This document shows, one piece after another, positions 33,015 through 41,402 of a DNA stretch of 64,000 bases. The position numbers and the translations under genes were made by a program. The DNA is taken from assembly GCF_004521985.1 (NCBI RefSeq), contig NZ_SBHZ01000014.1, forward strand, positions 91,296 to 155,295, given 5' to 3'. The stretch is from Ectopseudomonas khazarica. Its GTDB lineage: Bacteria > Pseudomonadota > Gammaproteobacteria > Pseudomonadales > Pseudomonadaceae. The notes beneath the pieces are model-generated. The model saw nothing but the letters and a program-made list of their open reading frames with translations, was not told where the DNA came from and searched no databases. Numbering within the stretch: the first letter of the stretch is position 1; every line of letters begins with the position of its first letter.

Positions 33015-34537
33015 GTGAGAAAACCACCGTTCCCGACGTGCGGAACGTCGATATCTGCCTGCTGCTCGAGGGTACCTGGCCGTACGTGCGCGGCGGTGTC
33101 TCCAGCTGGATCAACCAGCTGATCCTGGGCCTGCCCGAGCTGACCTTCTCGGTGCTGTTCATCGGCGGCCAGAAGGAGGCCTACGGCAAGCGGCACTACG
33201 CGATTCCGGACAATGTCGTGCACATCCAGGAGCACTTCCTCGAGGACGCCTGGAGCGCCATGCCCGCGACCAGCTCGCGGGCGACGCCGGAGCTCGCCGA
33301 GCTGATGATGGACGTGCACCGCTTCCTGCATTACCCGGAAGAACCGGGCAGCGAGCAGGGCGATGCCTTCGTCGACACCCTGGCGGTGGGGCGCATCGGC
33401 CGCGAGGCGTTCATGCAGAGCCGCGCCAGCTGGGACGCCATGGTCGATGGCTACACCCAGCACTGCGCCGACCCCTCGTTCGTCAACTACTTCTGGACGC
33501 TGCGCTCGATGCAGGCGCCGCTGTTCATGCTCGCCGAGGTGTCCCGGAGCCTGCCGCGGGCGCGCATGCTGCACTCCATCTCGACCGGCTACGCCGGCCT
33601 GCTCGGTAGCGTGCTGCAGCGCCGCTGGGGTTGCCACTACCTGCTCAGCGAGCACGGCATCTACACCAAGGAGCGCAAGATCGACCTGGCCCAGGCAGGC
33701 TGGATCGCCGAGAGCCCGGACGAGCGCCTGAGCACTGGCCTGGATGCGGAAGTCAGCTATATCCGCCGCCTGTGGATCCGCTTCTTCGAGCGCATCGGCC
33801 TGATCACCTATCGCTCGGCGCATTCGATCATCGCCCTGTACGAAGGCAATCGCCTGCGCCAGGTCAGCGATGGGGCGCCGGCCGAGCGTACCCGGGTGAT
33901 TCCCAACGGTATCGACCTCGACAGCTGGGACCAGGCGCTGGCCAGCCGTCCCGAGGGCGTACCGGCGGTGGCGGGGCTGGTCGGGCGCGTGGTGCCGATC
34001 AAGGACGTCAAGACCTTCATCCGCGCCATCCGTGGCGTGGTCAGTGTCATTCCGGAGGCCGAGGGCTGGATCGTCGGCCCGGAAGAGGAAGACCCCGACT
34101 ACGCCGCCGAATGCCACAGCCTGGTGGCGAGTCTCGGCCTGCAGGACAAGGTGCGTTTTCTCGGTTTCCGCCAGGTGCGCGAGGTCGTCCCGCAGCTGGG
34201 CGTGATGGTCCTGACCTCGATCAGCGAGGCGCAGCCGCTGGTGGTGCTGGAGGCCTGGGCGGCCGGTACGCCGGTGGTGACCAGCGACGTCGGCTCCTGT
34301 CGCGAGCTGGTCGAGGGCTTCAGCGAGGAGGATCGCCAGCTCGGCACGGCTGGCGAGGTGGTGGCGATCGCCGACCCCCAGGCCACCTCGCGGGCGATCC
34401 TCTCCCTGCTACGCGATCCGCAGCGCTGGCATGCCGCCCAGGCGGTGGGCCTCGAACGCGTGCGGCGCTACTACACCGAAGAACTGATGCTCGCCCGTTA
34501 CCGCGAGCTGTACCGCGAAGGCACGGAGAGCGCGTAG
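33011..34537 (+). CDS. pelF: Pel glycosyltransferase PelF
   Basis: PelF (508 aa) is the cytosolic GT4-family glycosyltransferase that polymerises Pel from UDP-activated amino sugars. VDICLLLEGTWPYVRGGVSSWINQLILGLPEL is the PelF signature near residue 15. The Rossmann-type C-terminal half has RVIPNGIDLDSW, AGLVGRVVPIKDVKTFIRAI and the sugar-nucleotide motif ISEAQPLVVLEAWAAGTPVVTSDVG, in which the E-x7-E is the catalytic and donor-binding pair. No membrane segment is seen. The stop is immediately followed by the pelG ATG. Confidence 0.96.
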   Translation: MSEKTTVPDVRNVDICLLLEGTWPYVRGGVSSWINQLILGLPELTFSVLFIGGQKEAYGKRHYAIPDNVVHIQEHFLEDAWSAMPATSSRATPELAELMMDVHRFLHYPEEPGSEQGDAFVDTLAVGRIGREAFMQSRASWDAMVDGYTQHCADPSFVNYFWTLRSMQAPLFMLAEVSRSLPRARMLHSISTGYAGLLGSVLQRRWGCHYLLSEHGIYTKERKIDLAQAGWIAESPDERLSTGLDAEVSYIRRLWIRFFERIGLITYRSAHSIIALYEGNRLRQVSDGAPAERTRVIPNGIDLDSWDQALASRPEGVPAVAGLVGRVVPIKDVKTFIRAIRGVVSVIPEAEGWIVGPEEEDPDYAAECHSLVASLGLQDKVRFLGFRQVREVVPQLGVMVLTSISEAQPLVVLEAWAAGTPVVTSDVGSCRELVEGFSEEDRQLGTAGEVVAIADPQATSRAILSLLRDPQRWHAAQAVGLERVRRYYTEELMLARYRELYREGTESA

Positions 34538-35908
34538 ATGGCCGGCATAGGTTTTGAACTGAGGAAGATCCTCTCCAAGGACTCCTACACCTCGACGATG
34601 CGCGCCTACCTGTATGCCGGCCTGATCAGCTCCGGCCCCTGGGTGCTGTCGATCATCAGCGTGATGCTCATCGGTGTGCTGAGCCTGGGGGCGGTGCTGC
34701 CGGAAACGCTGATCGGCCAGTTCCTGGTCACGGTGACCTACCTGATGGCCACGTCGCTGATCCTGACCGGCGGCCTGCAGCTGTTCTTCACCCGCTTCGT
34801 CTCCGATCGCCTGTTCGAGCGCCGCCTGGACATGATCCTGCCCAACCTGGTGGGCATCCTGCTGCTGGTCACGGTGTTCTCCGGGCTGCTGGCGATCGTC
34901 GTGCTGAGCCTGCTGTTCGAGCAGTCGTTCTCCTACCGCCTGCTGGTGATGGCCAACTTCGTCGTGCTCTGCAACCTGTGGCTGGTGATCATCTTCCTGT
35001 CGGGGATGAAGGCGTACAACCGCATCCTCGGGGTGATGTTTCTCGGCTATTCGCTGATGGTGGCATCGGCCTATCTGCTGCGCTTCCTGAACATCGACGG
35101 CCTGCTGCTGGGCCTGTTGATCGGCCACTCCAGCCTGCTGTTCATCTTCCTCTTCGACATCCTCCGCGAGTATCCGGCCGAGCGCCTGGTCGCCTTCGAC
35201 TTCCTCAAGCGCCGCCAGGTGTTCATCAGCCTGCTGCTGACCGGGCTCTGCTACAACCTGGGCATCTGGATCGACAAGTTCATCTTCTGGTTCAACCCGA
35301 CGACCTCGGAAGCGGTGATCGGCCCGTTGCGCGCCTCGATTCTCTACGACCTGCCGATCTTCCTCGCCTACCTGTCGATCATCCCCGGCATGGCCGTGTT
35401 CCTGGTGCGCATCGAGACGGACTTCGCCGAATGGTACGAGCGCGTCTACGACGCGATCCGGGGAGGTGAAACCCTGCAGCACATCGGCTGGCTGAAGGAG
35501 CAGATGATCCTGGCGATCCGTCAGGGCCTGATGGAAATCTGCAAGGTGCAGGGCCTGACGCTGGTGCTGCTGTTCCTGCTGGCGCCGCAGCTGCTGTCGT
35601 GGCTGGGCATCTCCCATTACTACCTGCCGCTGTTCTACATCGACGTGATCGGCGTGAGCATCCAGGTCGTGTTCATGGCCCTGCTCAACGTGTTCTTCTA
35701 CCTGGACAAGCGCGCCATCGTGCTCGAACTGTGCGTGCTGTTCGTACTGGCCAACGGTGCGTTGACCCTGTTCAGCCAGATGCTCGGCCCGACCTTCTTC
35801 GGCTACGGCTTCACCCTGTCGCTGCTGCTGTGCGTGCTGCTGGGCCTGTACCGGCTCAATGACGCGCTGGAAGACCTGGAGTTCGAGACCTTCATGCTCA
35901 GTCGCTGA
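34538..35908 (+). CDS. pelG: Pel inner-membrane transporter PelG
   Basis: PelG (456 aa) is a polytopic protein with about 12 membrane helices, thought to move Pel across the inner membrane. It has the family start GIGFELRKILSKDSYTSTMRAYLYAGLISSGPWVLSI. A conserved NLGIWIDKFIFWFNP stands near residue 245. It closes the pel operon; no strong terminator is visible just after it. Confidence 0.95.
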   Translation: MAGIGFELRKILSKDSYTSTMRAYLYAGLISSGPWVLSIISVMLIGVLSLGAVLPETLIGQFLVTVTYLMATSLILTGGLQLFFTRFVSDRLFERRLDMILPNLVGILLLVTVFSGLLAIVVLSLLFEQSFSYRLLVMANFVVLCNLWLVIIFLSGMKAYNRILGVMFLGYSLMVASAYLLRFLNIDGLLLGLLIGHSSLLFIFLFDILREYPAERLVAFDFLKRRQVFISLLLTGLCYNLGIWIDKFIFWFNPTTSEAVIGPLRASILYDLPIFLAYLSIIPGMAVFLVRIETDFAEWYERVYDAIRGGETLQHIGWLKEQMILAIRQGLMEICKVQGLTLVLLFLLAPQLLSWLGISHYYLPLFYIDVIGVSIQVVFMALLNVFFYLDKRAIVLELCVLFVLANGALTLFSQMLGPTFFGYGFTLSLLLCVLLGLYRLNDALEDLEFETFMLSR

Positions 35909-36079
35909 CTGCGCAGCAGCTGCAAGACCTGCCGGCCCGCCAGAGGGCCGGCGCGCCCTTCGCTGCCGCGCTGCAGCGACGTTCCTCCATGCTTCGGAAC
36001 TCACCGCCGCCACTGGGCAGGCTGTCGTGCCCGATCGCCTGCAGGAAAGCCGCGAGACTGCCGGGGGAGGACAAATACC

Positions 36080-36093
36080 TAAGTCATCACTTA
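36080..36093. promoter_or_regulatory. palindromic candidate operator upstream of the dehydrogenase
   Basis: TAAGTCATCACTTA is a perfect inverted repeat (TAAGT, 4-base spacer, ACTTA), 108 bases before the next start codon, in an A/T-rich patch. Its form fits a dimeric GntR-type repressor. The rest of the 290-base gap between pelG and this gene shows nothing I can name. Confidence 0.4.
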
Positions 36094-36200
36094 TCATACG
36101 TCCTACAACTGTGCAGACGGTTGCGAATCCCGGCATTGCCGCCGGGCTCATACAGTGTCCCGATGGCGCTCCGTTCGCCATCATCTGACAGGAGAACGCC

Positions 36201-37784
36201 ATGCTGAGTCTGACTGGCCACAATTACATCGGCGGTGAGCGCCGTGCTGCGGGCACCGTGGAGCACAAGAGCCTCGACGCCAGCAGCGGTGAAGCGCTGC
36301 CCTACACCTTCATCCAGGCCACGCCGGAAGAAGTCGACGCCGCTGCCCAGGCCGCTGCCGCCGCCTATCCGCTCTATCGCAACCTGTCGGCCGTGCGCCG
36401 CGCCGAGTTCCTCGAGGCCATCGCCGACGAGATCGACGCCCTCGGCGACGACTTCGTCGCGCTGGTCACCCGCGAGACGGCGCTGCCGGCTGCCCGCATC
36501 CAGGGCGAGCGAGGCCGTACAAGCGGCCAGATGCGCCTGTTCGCCAAGGTCCTGCGTCGCGGCGACTTCTACGGTGCACGCATCGACCGCGCCCTGCCGG
36601 AGCGCCAGCCGCTGCCGCGTCCTGACCTGCGCCAGTACCAGATCGGCGTCGGCCCGGTCGCGGTCTTCGGTGCCAGCAACTTCCCGCTGGCCTTCTCCAC
36701 CGCCGGTGGCGATACCGCGTCGGCCCTGGCGGCCGGCTGTCCGGTGGTGTTCAAGGCGCACAGCGGCCACATGGCGACCGCCGAGTGCGTGGCTGATGCG
36801 CTGATCCGCGCCGCCGAGAAGACCGGCATGCCCAAGGGCGTGTTCAACATGATCTTCGGCGGCGGCGTCGGCGAGATCCTGGTCAAGCACCCGGCCATCC
36901 AGGCCGTAGGCTTCACCGGTTCGCTGAAAGGCGGTCGTGCCCTGTGCGACATGGCTGCTGCCCGTCCGCAGCCGATTCCGGTGTTCGCCGAGATGTCCAG
37001 CGTCAACCCGGTGATCGTCCTGCCGGGTGCACTGAAGGCGCGCGGCGCCACCGTGGCCAAGGAACTGGCCGGTTCCGTGGTCCTGGGTTGCGGTCAGTTC
37101 TGCACCAATCCCGGCCTGGTCATCGGCATTCGCAGTGCCGAGTTCAGCGAGTTCGTCGCCGGGCTGGCCGATGCCATCGGCGCACAACCGGCGCAGACCA
37201 TGCTCAACGCCGGCACCCTGCGCAGCTATGCCAACGGTGTGGCGCAGCTCAGCGGGCATGCCCGGGTCAGCCGCCTGGCAGGCAACGAGCAGGCCGGCAA
37301 CCAGGCCCAGCCGCAACTGTTCAAGGCCGACGTCAGCATGCTGCTGGAAGGTGACCACCTGCTGCAGGAAGAAGTCTTCGGCCCGACCACCATCATCGTC
37401 GAAGTCGCCGACAGCGCCGAGCTGACCCGCGCCCTGCAGAGCATGCACGGCCAGCTGACCGCGACCCTGATTGCCGAACGCGACGACCTCGACGCCTTCC
37501 GCGACCTGCTGCCGCTGCTGGAAGTCAAAGCCGGCCGCGTGCTGCTCAACGGCTACCCGACCGGCGTGGAAGTCTGTGATGCCATGGTCCATGGCGGCCC
37601 GTACCCGGCGACCTCCGACGCCCGTGGCACGTCCGTCGGCACCCTGGCCATCCACCGCTTTCTGCGTCCGGTGTGCTACCAGAACTACCCGGACGATGTC
37701 CTGCCAGAGGCCCTGCAGAACGCCAACCCGCTGGGTATCCAACGCCTGGTCGACGGCGTGCACAGCCGTGACGCGCTGAGCTGA
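36201..37784 (+). CDS. 2-oxoglutarate semialdehyde (2,5-dioxopentanoate) dehydrogenase
   Basis: A 527 aa NAD(P)-dependent aldehyde dehydrogenase of the subgroup that oxidises 2,5-dioxopentanoate to 2-oxoglutarate, the last step of sugar-acid, pentose or hydroxyproline breakdown. Diagnostic parts are VGPVAVFGASNFPLAFSTAGGDTASALAAGCPVVFKAHSGH, VFAEMSSVNP (Glu264) and VLGCGQFCTNPG (catalytic Cys301). NGYPTGVEVCDAMVHGGPYPATSD is typical of this subgroup and not of general aldehyde dehydrogenases. ACAGGAGA precedes the ATG. No dehydratase or transporter partner is adjacent, so the upstream pathway is not visible. Confidence 0.88.
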   Translation: MLSLTGHNYIGGERRAAGTVEHKSLDASSGEALPYTFIQATPEEVDAAAQAAAAAYPLYRNLSAVRRAEFLEAIADEIDALGDDFVALVTRETALPAARIQGERGRTSGQMRLFAKVLRRGDFYGARIDRALPERQPLPRPDLRQYQIGVGPVAVFGASNFPLAFSTAGGDTASALAAGCPVVFKAHSGHMATAECVADALIRAAEKTGMPKGVFNMIFGGGVGEILVKHPAIQAVGFTGSLKGGRALCDMAAARPQPIPVFAEMSSVNPVIVLPGALKARGATVAKELAGSVVLGCGQFCTNPGLVIGIRSAEFSEFVAGLADAIGAQPAQTMLNAGTLRSYANGVAQLSGHARVSRLAGNEQAGNQAQPQLFKADVSMLLEGDHLLQEEVFGPTTIIVEVADSAELTRALQSMHGQLTATLIAERDDLDAFRDLLPLLEVKAGRVLLNGYPTGVEVCDAMVHGGPYPATSDARGTSVGTLAIHRFLRPVCYQNYPDDVLPEALQNANPLGIQRLVDGVHSRDALS

Positions 37785-37796
37785 TTCGAGCGCTGT

Positions 37797-37836
37797 AACG
37801 AACAATGCCGCACCTTTGGGTGCGGCATTGTTCGTT
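37797..37836. terminator. 18-bp perfect hairpin, probably a bidirectional terminator
   Basis: AACGAACAATGCCGCACC (37797-37814), loop TTTG, and its exact reverse complement to 37836. It follows the dehydrogenase by 12 bases and could also serve the minus-strand remnant ending at 37852. There is no long T run, but the A/T-rich base of the stem is compatible with termination. Confidence 0.65.
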
Positions 37837-37851
37837 CAGGCGGTTGCAGTC

Positions 37852-37947
37852 TTACTTGGCGGCTGCCTGAGTTTTCTCCACCGCCTGGATGATTACCTTG
37901 GCGACATCGCCTGGGCGCCAACGCTGGGAGTGATCTAAGCCACATCT
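37852..37947 (-). pseudogene. C-terminal remnant of an unknown gene
   Basis: On the minus strand a 31-codon tail reads LDHSQRWRPGDVAKVIIQAVEK, continues TQAAAK and ends in TAA. An in-frame TGA stands just before it at 37948-37950. The tail looks like a genuine protein end (Lys/Ala-rich terminus, followed by the hairpin), but no start or body is present. It is best read as the surviving end of a gene lost by deletion. The family is not recognisable. Confidence 0.4.
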
Positions 37948-38039
37948 TCAGGCCGGAAGCGGTAGTCGAGGTTGTGGCCTGGCGGGCAGATGCGTACCCT
38001 GCTTTGCGGCCATGATGGCCTCGAATGGAAAAGGATTTC

Positions 38040-38339
38040 ATGCTCAAACGCATTTATCGAATCTCCGCGCTGGCTATTCTAGTGAGCGCATTGTCTGGCT
38101 GCGGCACACTGTTCGGCCGATCATCTAGCAGCCATTTCGGGCCCGATTATTACTCCGGCACTGCCTACAACTTTGGCCTGCTGTTTGGCTCCGATGAACT
38201 CAATCGCGGCTACTTCCCGGCCACGCTCTGGTGCTGGGCATCGATAGCCTGCCCGGTGTTGACGGTTTATTCGATGCCGGTGGATTTCGTCGTCGATACT
38301 GCCATGCTGCCCCGTGATATCTACGAGGCAAGACGATGA
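38040..38339 (+). CDS. YceK/YidQ-like lipoprotein (DUF1375 type)
   Basis: A 99 aa lipoprotein of unknown function. The signal peptide (LKRIYRISALAILVSALSGC) has lipobox LSGC. The mature part reads GTLFGRSSSSHFGPDYYSGTAYNFGLL and later ATLWCWASIACPVLTVYSMPVDFVVDTAMLPRDI, the pattern of small enterobacterial YceK/YidQ proteins. ATG at 38040 has AAGGA four bases upstream; an ATG at 38025 would add five residues. A broken second copy lies at 39176-39457. The gene overlaps the next by 4 bases. Confidence 0.8.
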   Translation: MLKRIYRISALAILVSALSGCGTLFGRSSSSHFGPDYYSGTAYNFGLLFGSDELNRGYFPATLWCWASIACPVLTVYSMPVDFVVDTAMLPRDIYEARR

Positions 38340-38611
38340 ACTCTGTCGCTTTGAAATGCCTGCGAGTATTCAGGGTCGCTCTTCCCGTACTGCTGACGCT
38401 GGGGTTTAACGACCTGGCGCTGGCCAGTTTCTCATATGGCAATCAGCGTCTTGCCGCCAGCGCAATTGATCTGCTGGCCAAATTCGTGTTTGCCTTCGTT
38501 GCGCTCACCGTCATTGGTGCCGTCGTGATGATCATCGGTGATATTCGCCGCTGGCTGCGTCGCAAGTCTGGAAAGGATCAACGCGAGGATGATCAACCCA
38601 GAGAGCTCTAG
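38336..38611 (+). CDS. small membrane protein of unknown function
   Basis: A 91 aa protein with two hydrophobic stretches. One is signal-like (VFRVALPVLLTLGFNDLALA), and one is a clear membrane helix (LLAKFVFAFVALTVIGAVVMIIGDI), followed by a basic and then acidic tail (RRWLRRKSGKDQREDDQ). The ATGA overlap with the lipoprotein gene upstream suggests they are co-expressed. I do not recognise a family. Confidence 0.6.
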   Translation: MNSVALKCLRVFRVALPVLLTLGFNDLALASFSYGNQRLAASAIDLLAKFVFAFVALTVIGAVVMIIGDIRRWLRRKSGKDQREDDQPREL

Positions 38612-38707
38612 CCTGCCTGCGAATGCCCCGGTGCTGATGGGCAGCAACTGATAGTGTCGATAAGGCACAAGGCTAGGGTTCGACACCTGGGCCTTGTACT
38701 TTGTGGC

Positions 38708-38884
38708 CTAGTCTCCGCCTCCACCACCATCGCCGAAGCCTCCGCCCCCGAGGTCAGGGTTGGAATCCTGCCCGTTCAGACCGCTGCGCTTGCGCCGCTG
38801 CTGAGGTAATTTGGGCCTCGAGCGTTGCCAGGAATAAATCGAGAGCACCACGAAGGCGGTCACGATCAGCGTCAGAATTTCCAT
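38708..38884 (-). CDS. 58-residue single-span protein with glycine-rich tail
   Basis: This short minus-strand frame starts at ATG 38884 with GGAGG seven bases upstream. Residues 2-18 are a membrane helix (EILTLIVTAFVVLSIYSW). A strongly basic stretch follows (QRSRPKLPQQRRKRSG), and the tail is almost only Gly and Asp (DLGGGGFGDGGGGGD). The good ribosome binding site and positive-inside layout support a real gene. The Gly/Asp tail is like those of small membrane proteins found in many Gammaproteobacteria. Function is unknown. The rest of 38612-39175 shows no gene. Confidence 0.6.
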   Translation of the reverse strand: MEILTLIVTAFVVLSIYSWQRSRPKLPQQRRKRSGLNGQDSNPDLGGGGFGDGGGGGD

Positions 38885-39175
38885 GCGCTTTCCTCCATCC
38901 TCTGCTGCTCATCTCGAGCACCTACGAACGCCTGATAAGGCCATTGCCGTCGCGATGTATGCACCATGAACGGTAAACCCTAGGGCGCGTAACGAGATGT
39001 GGCTCGTCTCTGATCTATGAGTCCGCTCTACTGCCTGGGTTCTATCGCGTTTCCAGGCCTTCATATGCCCTGACGTCACGATGTGATGCGCATCCAGCTA
39101 TCAAGTTGTTCGCGGAGTTTGCGATACGCATCCTGCGACATCGGCCAGGAAGGCTCTGGCAGAAAGGGATTGCTC

Positions 39176-39457
39176 ATGCTCAAACGCCTTCATCGAAGTC
39201 CGGCGCTGGTGTTCTGGGCGGTGCGCTCGCCGCTTGTGGCACGCTCTTCGAACGTACCAGCAGCAACGCCTTCGGGTACGGCCCGTGATGTTGGCCTGCG
39301 GTTCTGCTCAGGGGATCTCAAGCGCGGCTACTTCCCTGACACGCTCTGGTGCTAGGCATCTATTGCCTGTCGCATTCTCACTCTGTACTCGCTGCCGGCG
39401 GATATCGTCGTCGATACCGTTGCGCTGCCATATGGCATCAAGCAGGTTCACAACTGA
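39176..39457 (+). pseudogene. decayed second copy of the YceK-like lipoprotein
   Basis: The same ATGCTCAAACGC start as the copy at 38040 is followed by LHRSPALVFW in frame one, then GGALAACGTLFERTSSNAFGYGP in a second frame. A third frame reads GDLKRGYFPDTLWC, a TAG where the intact copy has TGG, then ASIACRILTLYSLPADIVVDTVALP. Two frameshifts and one nonsense codon therefore disrupt it. It is preceded by AGAAAGGGATT, as the intact copy is by AAAAGGATTTC, so the upstream signals were duplicated too. Confidence 0.8.
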
Positions 39458-39474
39458 GTCGCACCTGCAGAAAC

Positions 39475-39506
39475 AAAAAGGCCCCAGGTTTTCACCTGGG
39501 GCTTTT
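39475..39506 (-). terminator. terminator after tRNA-Arg, possibly bidirectional
   Basis: GCCCCAGGT, loop TTTC, ACCTGGGGC, with A residues on the left flank and TTTT on the right flank. On the minus strand it stands 8 bases after the tRNA 3' end with a T-rich exit. Confidence 0.8.
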
Positions 39507-39513
39507 CATTATC

Positions 39514-39590
39514 TGGCGCATCCGGCGGGATTCGAACCCACGACCCCTGCCTTCGGAGGGCAGTACTCTATCCAGCTGAGCTACGGATGC
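39514..39590 (-). tRNA. tRNA-Arg (anticodon CCG)
   Basis: Read on the minus strand, this is a 77-base cloverleaf. The acceptor GCATCCG pairs with CGGATGC, then G and an encoded CCA follow. D-arm: GCTCAGCTGGATAGAGT. Anticodon arm: CTGCC-CTCCGAA-GGCAG with CCG at the anticodon position. T-loop: GGTTCGAATCC. It decodes CGG, a frequent Arg codon in this GC-rich genome. Confidence 0.95.
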
Positions 39591-39929
39591 GTTGCGGGGC
39601 GCAATCATACGCATGTCGGCGGTTAGCGTCCATTGTGCATGAGTGTTCGTTATTTCAAACGAGCTTTACACTTTTTGCCCTGCCGAGGGCCCCTGTCACA
39701 AGTTTTTTGTCATTCTTTCGTCGATTTAGCCCCTCCGGGTATTGCCCTTTACCCGTGCCGATCCTAGGATTCGTTTGAGATTTCAAACGCAGTGTTCAGC
39801 TATTTCGAACCCTTCGCCAATCCGCCACTCTGAATCCATTATCTGGCCCACGTAGCGCTGTACGTTGCGTGGACCCTGCTCAATGACTCCACCCCCGACG
39901 CCTGGCGTCGGCATCTGAAGGAGACTGCC
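39591..39929 (+). promoter_or_regulatory. gabD upstream region with two TTTCAAACG dyads
   Basis: No gene is supportable in these 339 bases. CGTTTGA-GATT-TCAAACG (39772-39789) is a perfect 7-bp dyad. A related site, TCGTT-ATTTCA-AACGA (39647-39662), shares TTTCAAACG. They may be operators for gabD or, for the second, for the divergent tRNA promoter. GAAGGAGA before 39930 is the gabD ribosome binding site. Confidence 0.45.
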
Positions 39930-41381
39930 ATGCAACTGCAAGACGCCCAACTGTTCCGCCAGCAGGCCTATATCGATGGCCAGTGGCTGGATGCCGACAG
40001 CGGCCAGACCATCGCCGTGAACAACCCGGCGACCGGCGAGATCATCGGTCACGTACCGAAGATGGGCCGCGCGGAAACCCGTCGTGCCATCGAGGCCGCC
40101 GAGAAGGCGCTGCCGGCCTGGCGCGCGCTGACCGCCAAGGAACGTGCGGGCAAGTTGCGTCGCTGGTTCGAGTTGCTGATGGAGAACCAGGACGACCTGG
40201 GTCGCCTGATGACCCTGGAGCAGGGCAAGCCGCTGGCCGAGGCCAAGGGCGAGATCGCCTACGCCGCCTCCTTCATCGAGTGGTTCGCCGAGGAAGCCAA
40301 GCGCGTCTACGGTGACGTGATTCCGGGCCACCAGCCGGACAAGCGCCTGATCGTGATCAAGCAGCCGATCGGTGTCACCGCCGCCATCACCCCGTGGAAC
40401 TTCCCGGCCGCGATGATCACCCGCAAGGCCGGCCCGGCGCTGGCCGCCGGTTGCACCATGGTCATCAAGCCGGCGTCGCAGACGCCGTTCTCCGCCCTGG
40501 CCCTGGTCGAGCTGGCCGAGCGCGCCGGTATTCCGCAAGGCGTGCTGAGCGTGGTCACCGGCAGCGCCGGTGAAGTGGGTGGCGAGCTGACCGGCAACCC
40601 GATCGTGCGCAAACTGTCCTTCACCGGTTCGACCGAAATCGGTCGCCAGCTGATGGCCGAATGCGCCCAGGACATCAAGAAGGTATCGCTGGAGCTGGGC
40701 GGCAACGCGCCGTTCATCGTCTTCGACGACGCCGACCTGGATGCCGCCGTGGAAGGCGCGCTGATCTCCAAGTATCGCAACAACGGCCAGACCTGCGTGT
40801 GCGCCAACCGCATCTACGTGCAGGATGGCGTGTACGACGCCTTTGCCGACAAGCTCAAGGCAGCCGTGGCCAAGCTGAAGATCGGCAACGGCCTGGAAGA
40901 TGGCACCACCACCGGCCCGCTGATCGACGAGAAAGCGGTAGCCAAGGTCCAGGAGCACATCGAGGACGCGCTGGCCAAGGGCGCCAAGCTGGCCCTCGGT
41001 GGCAAGCCGCATGCCCTCGGTGGCACCTTCTTCGAGCCGACCATCCTGGTCGACGTGCCGAAGAACGCCGCCGTGGCCAAGGAAGAGACCTTCGGCCCGC
41101 TGGCGCCGCTGTTCCGCTTCAAGGACGACGCCGAAGTGATCGCCATGGCCAACGACACCGAGTTCGGCCTGGCCTCGTATTTCTACGCTCGTGACCTGGG
41201 CCGCGTGTTCCGCGTGGCCGAGGCGCTGGAGTACGGCATGGTGGGGATCAACACCGGCCTGATCTCTAACGAAGTCGCGCCGTTCGGCGGCGTGAAGGCG
41301 TCCGGCCTGGGCCGCGAGGGTTCCAAGTACGGGATCGAGGATTACCTCGAGATCAAGTACATGTGCCTGGGCGGCATCTGA
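39930..41381 (+). CDS. gabD: NADP-dependent succinate-semialdehyde dehydrogenase GabD
   Basis: GabD (483 aa) oxidises succinic semialdehyde to succinate, the last step of GABA degradation. It has ITPWNFPAAMITRKAGPALAAGCTMVIKPASQTP (cofactor site), FTGSTEIGRQL, LELGGNAPFIVF (Glu255) and NNGQTCVCANRIYVQ (catalytic Cys289 followed by the second Cys typical of GabD). The C-terminus GLGREGSKYGIEDYLEIKYMCLGGI is characteristic. Length matches the family. gabT follows after 188 bases. Confidence 0.95.
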   Translation: MQLQDAQLFRQQAYIDGQWLDADSGQTIAVNNPATGEIIGHVPKMGRAETRRAIEAAEKALPAWRALTAKERAGKLRRWFELLMENQDDLGRLMTLEQGKPLAEAKGEIAYAASFIEWFAEEAKRVYGDVIPGHQPDKRLIVIKQPIGVTAAITPWNFPAAMITRKAGPALAAGCTMVIKPASQTPFSALALVELAERAGIPQGVLSVVTGSAGEVGGELTGNPIVRKLSFTGSTEIGRQLMAECAQDIKKVSLELGGNAPFIVFDDADLDAAVEGALISKYRNNGQTCVCANRIYVQDGVYDAFADKLKAAVAKLKIGNGLEDGTTTGPLIDEKAVAKVQEHIEDALAKGAKLALGGKPHALGGTFFEPTILVDVPKNAAVAKEETFGPLAPLFRFKDDAEVIAMANDTEFGLASYFYARDLGRVFRVAEALEYGMVGINTGLISNEVAPFGGVKASGLGREGSKYGIEDYLEIKYMCLGGI

Positions 41382-41384
41382 TTC

Positions 41385-41402
41385 GGAAACCTGATGGTTT
41401 CC
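41385..41402 (+). other. perfect hairpin between gabD and gabT
   Basis: GGAAACC-TGAT-GGTTTCC begins 3 bases after the gabD stop codon. It lacks a T run, so it may stabilise the gabD mRNA or attenuate rather than terminate. Confidence 0.45.

Noticed and set aside
37797..37836. CRISPR-like or mobile-element end
   Set aside because: It is a single perfect hairpin with no repeats or spacers and no transposase nearby. A terminator is the simpler reading.
39470..39626. Short plus-strand frames across the tRNA-Arg region
   Set aside because: They read the antisense of the tRNA and its terminator. Phrases such as RRDSNPRPLP are typical of mis-translated tRNA genes.
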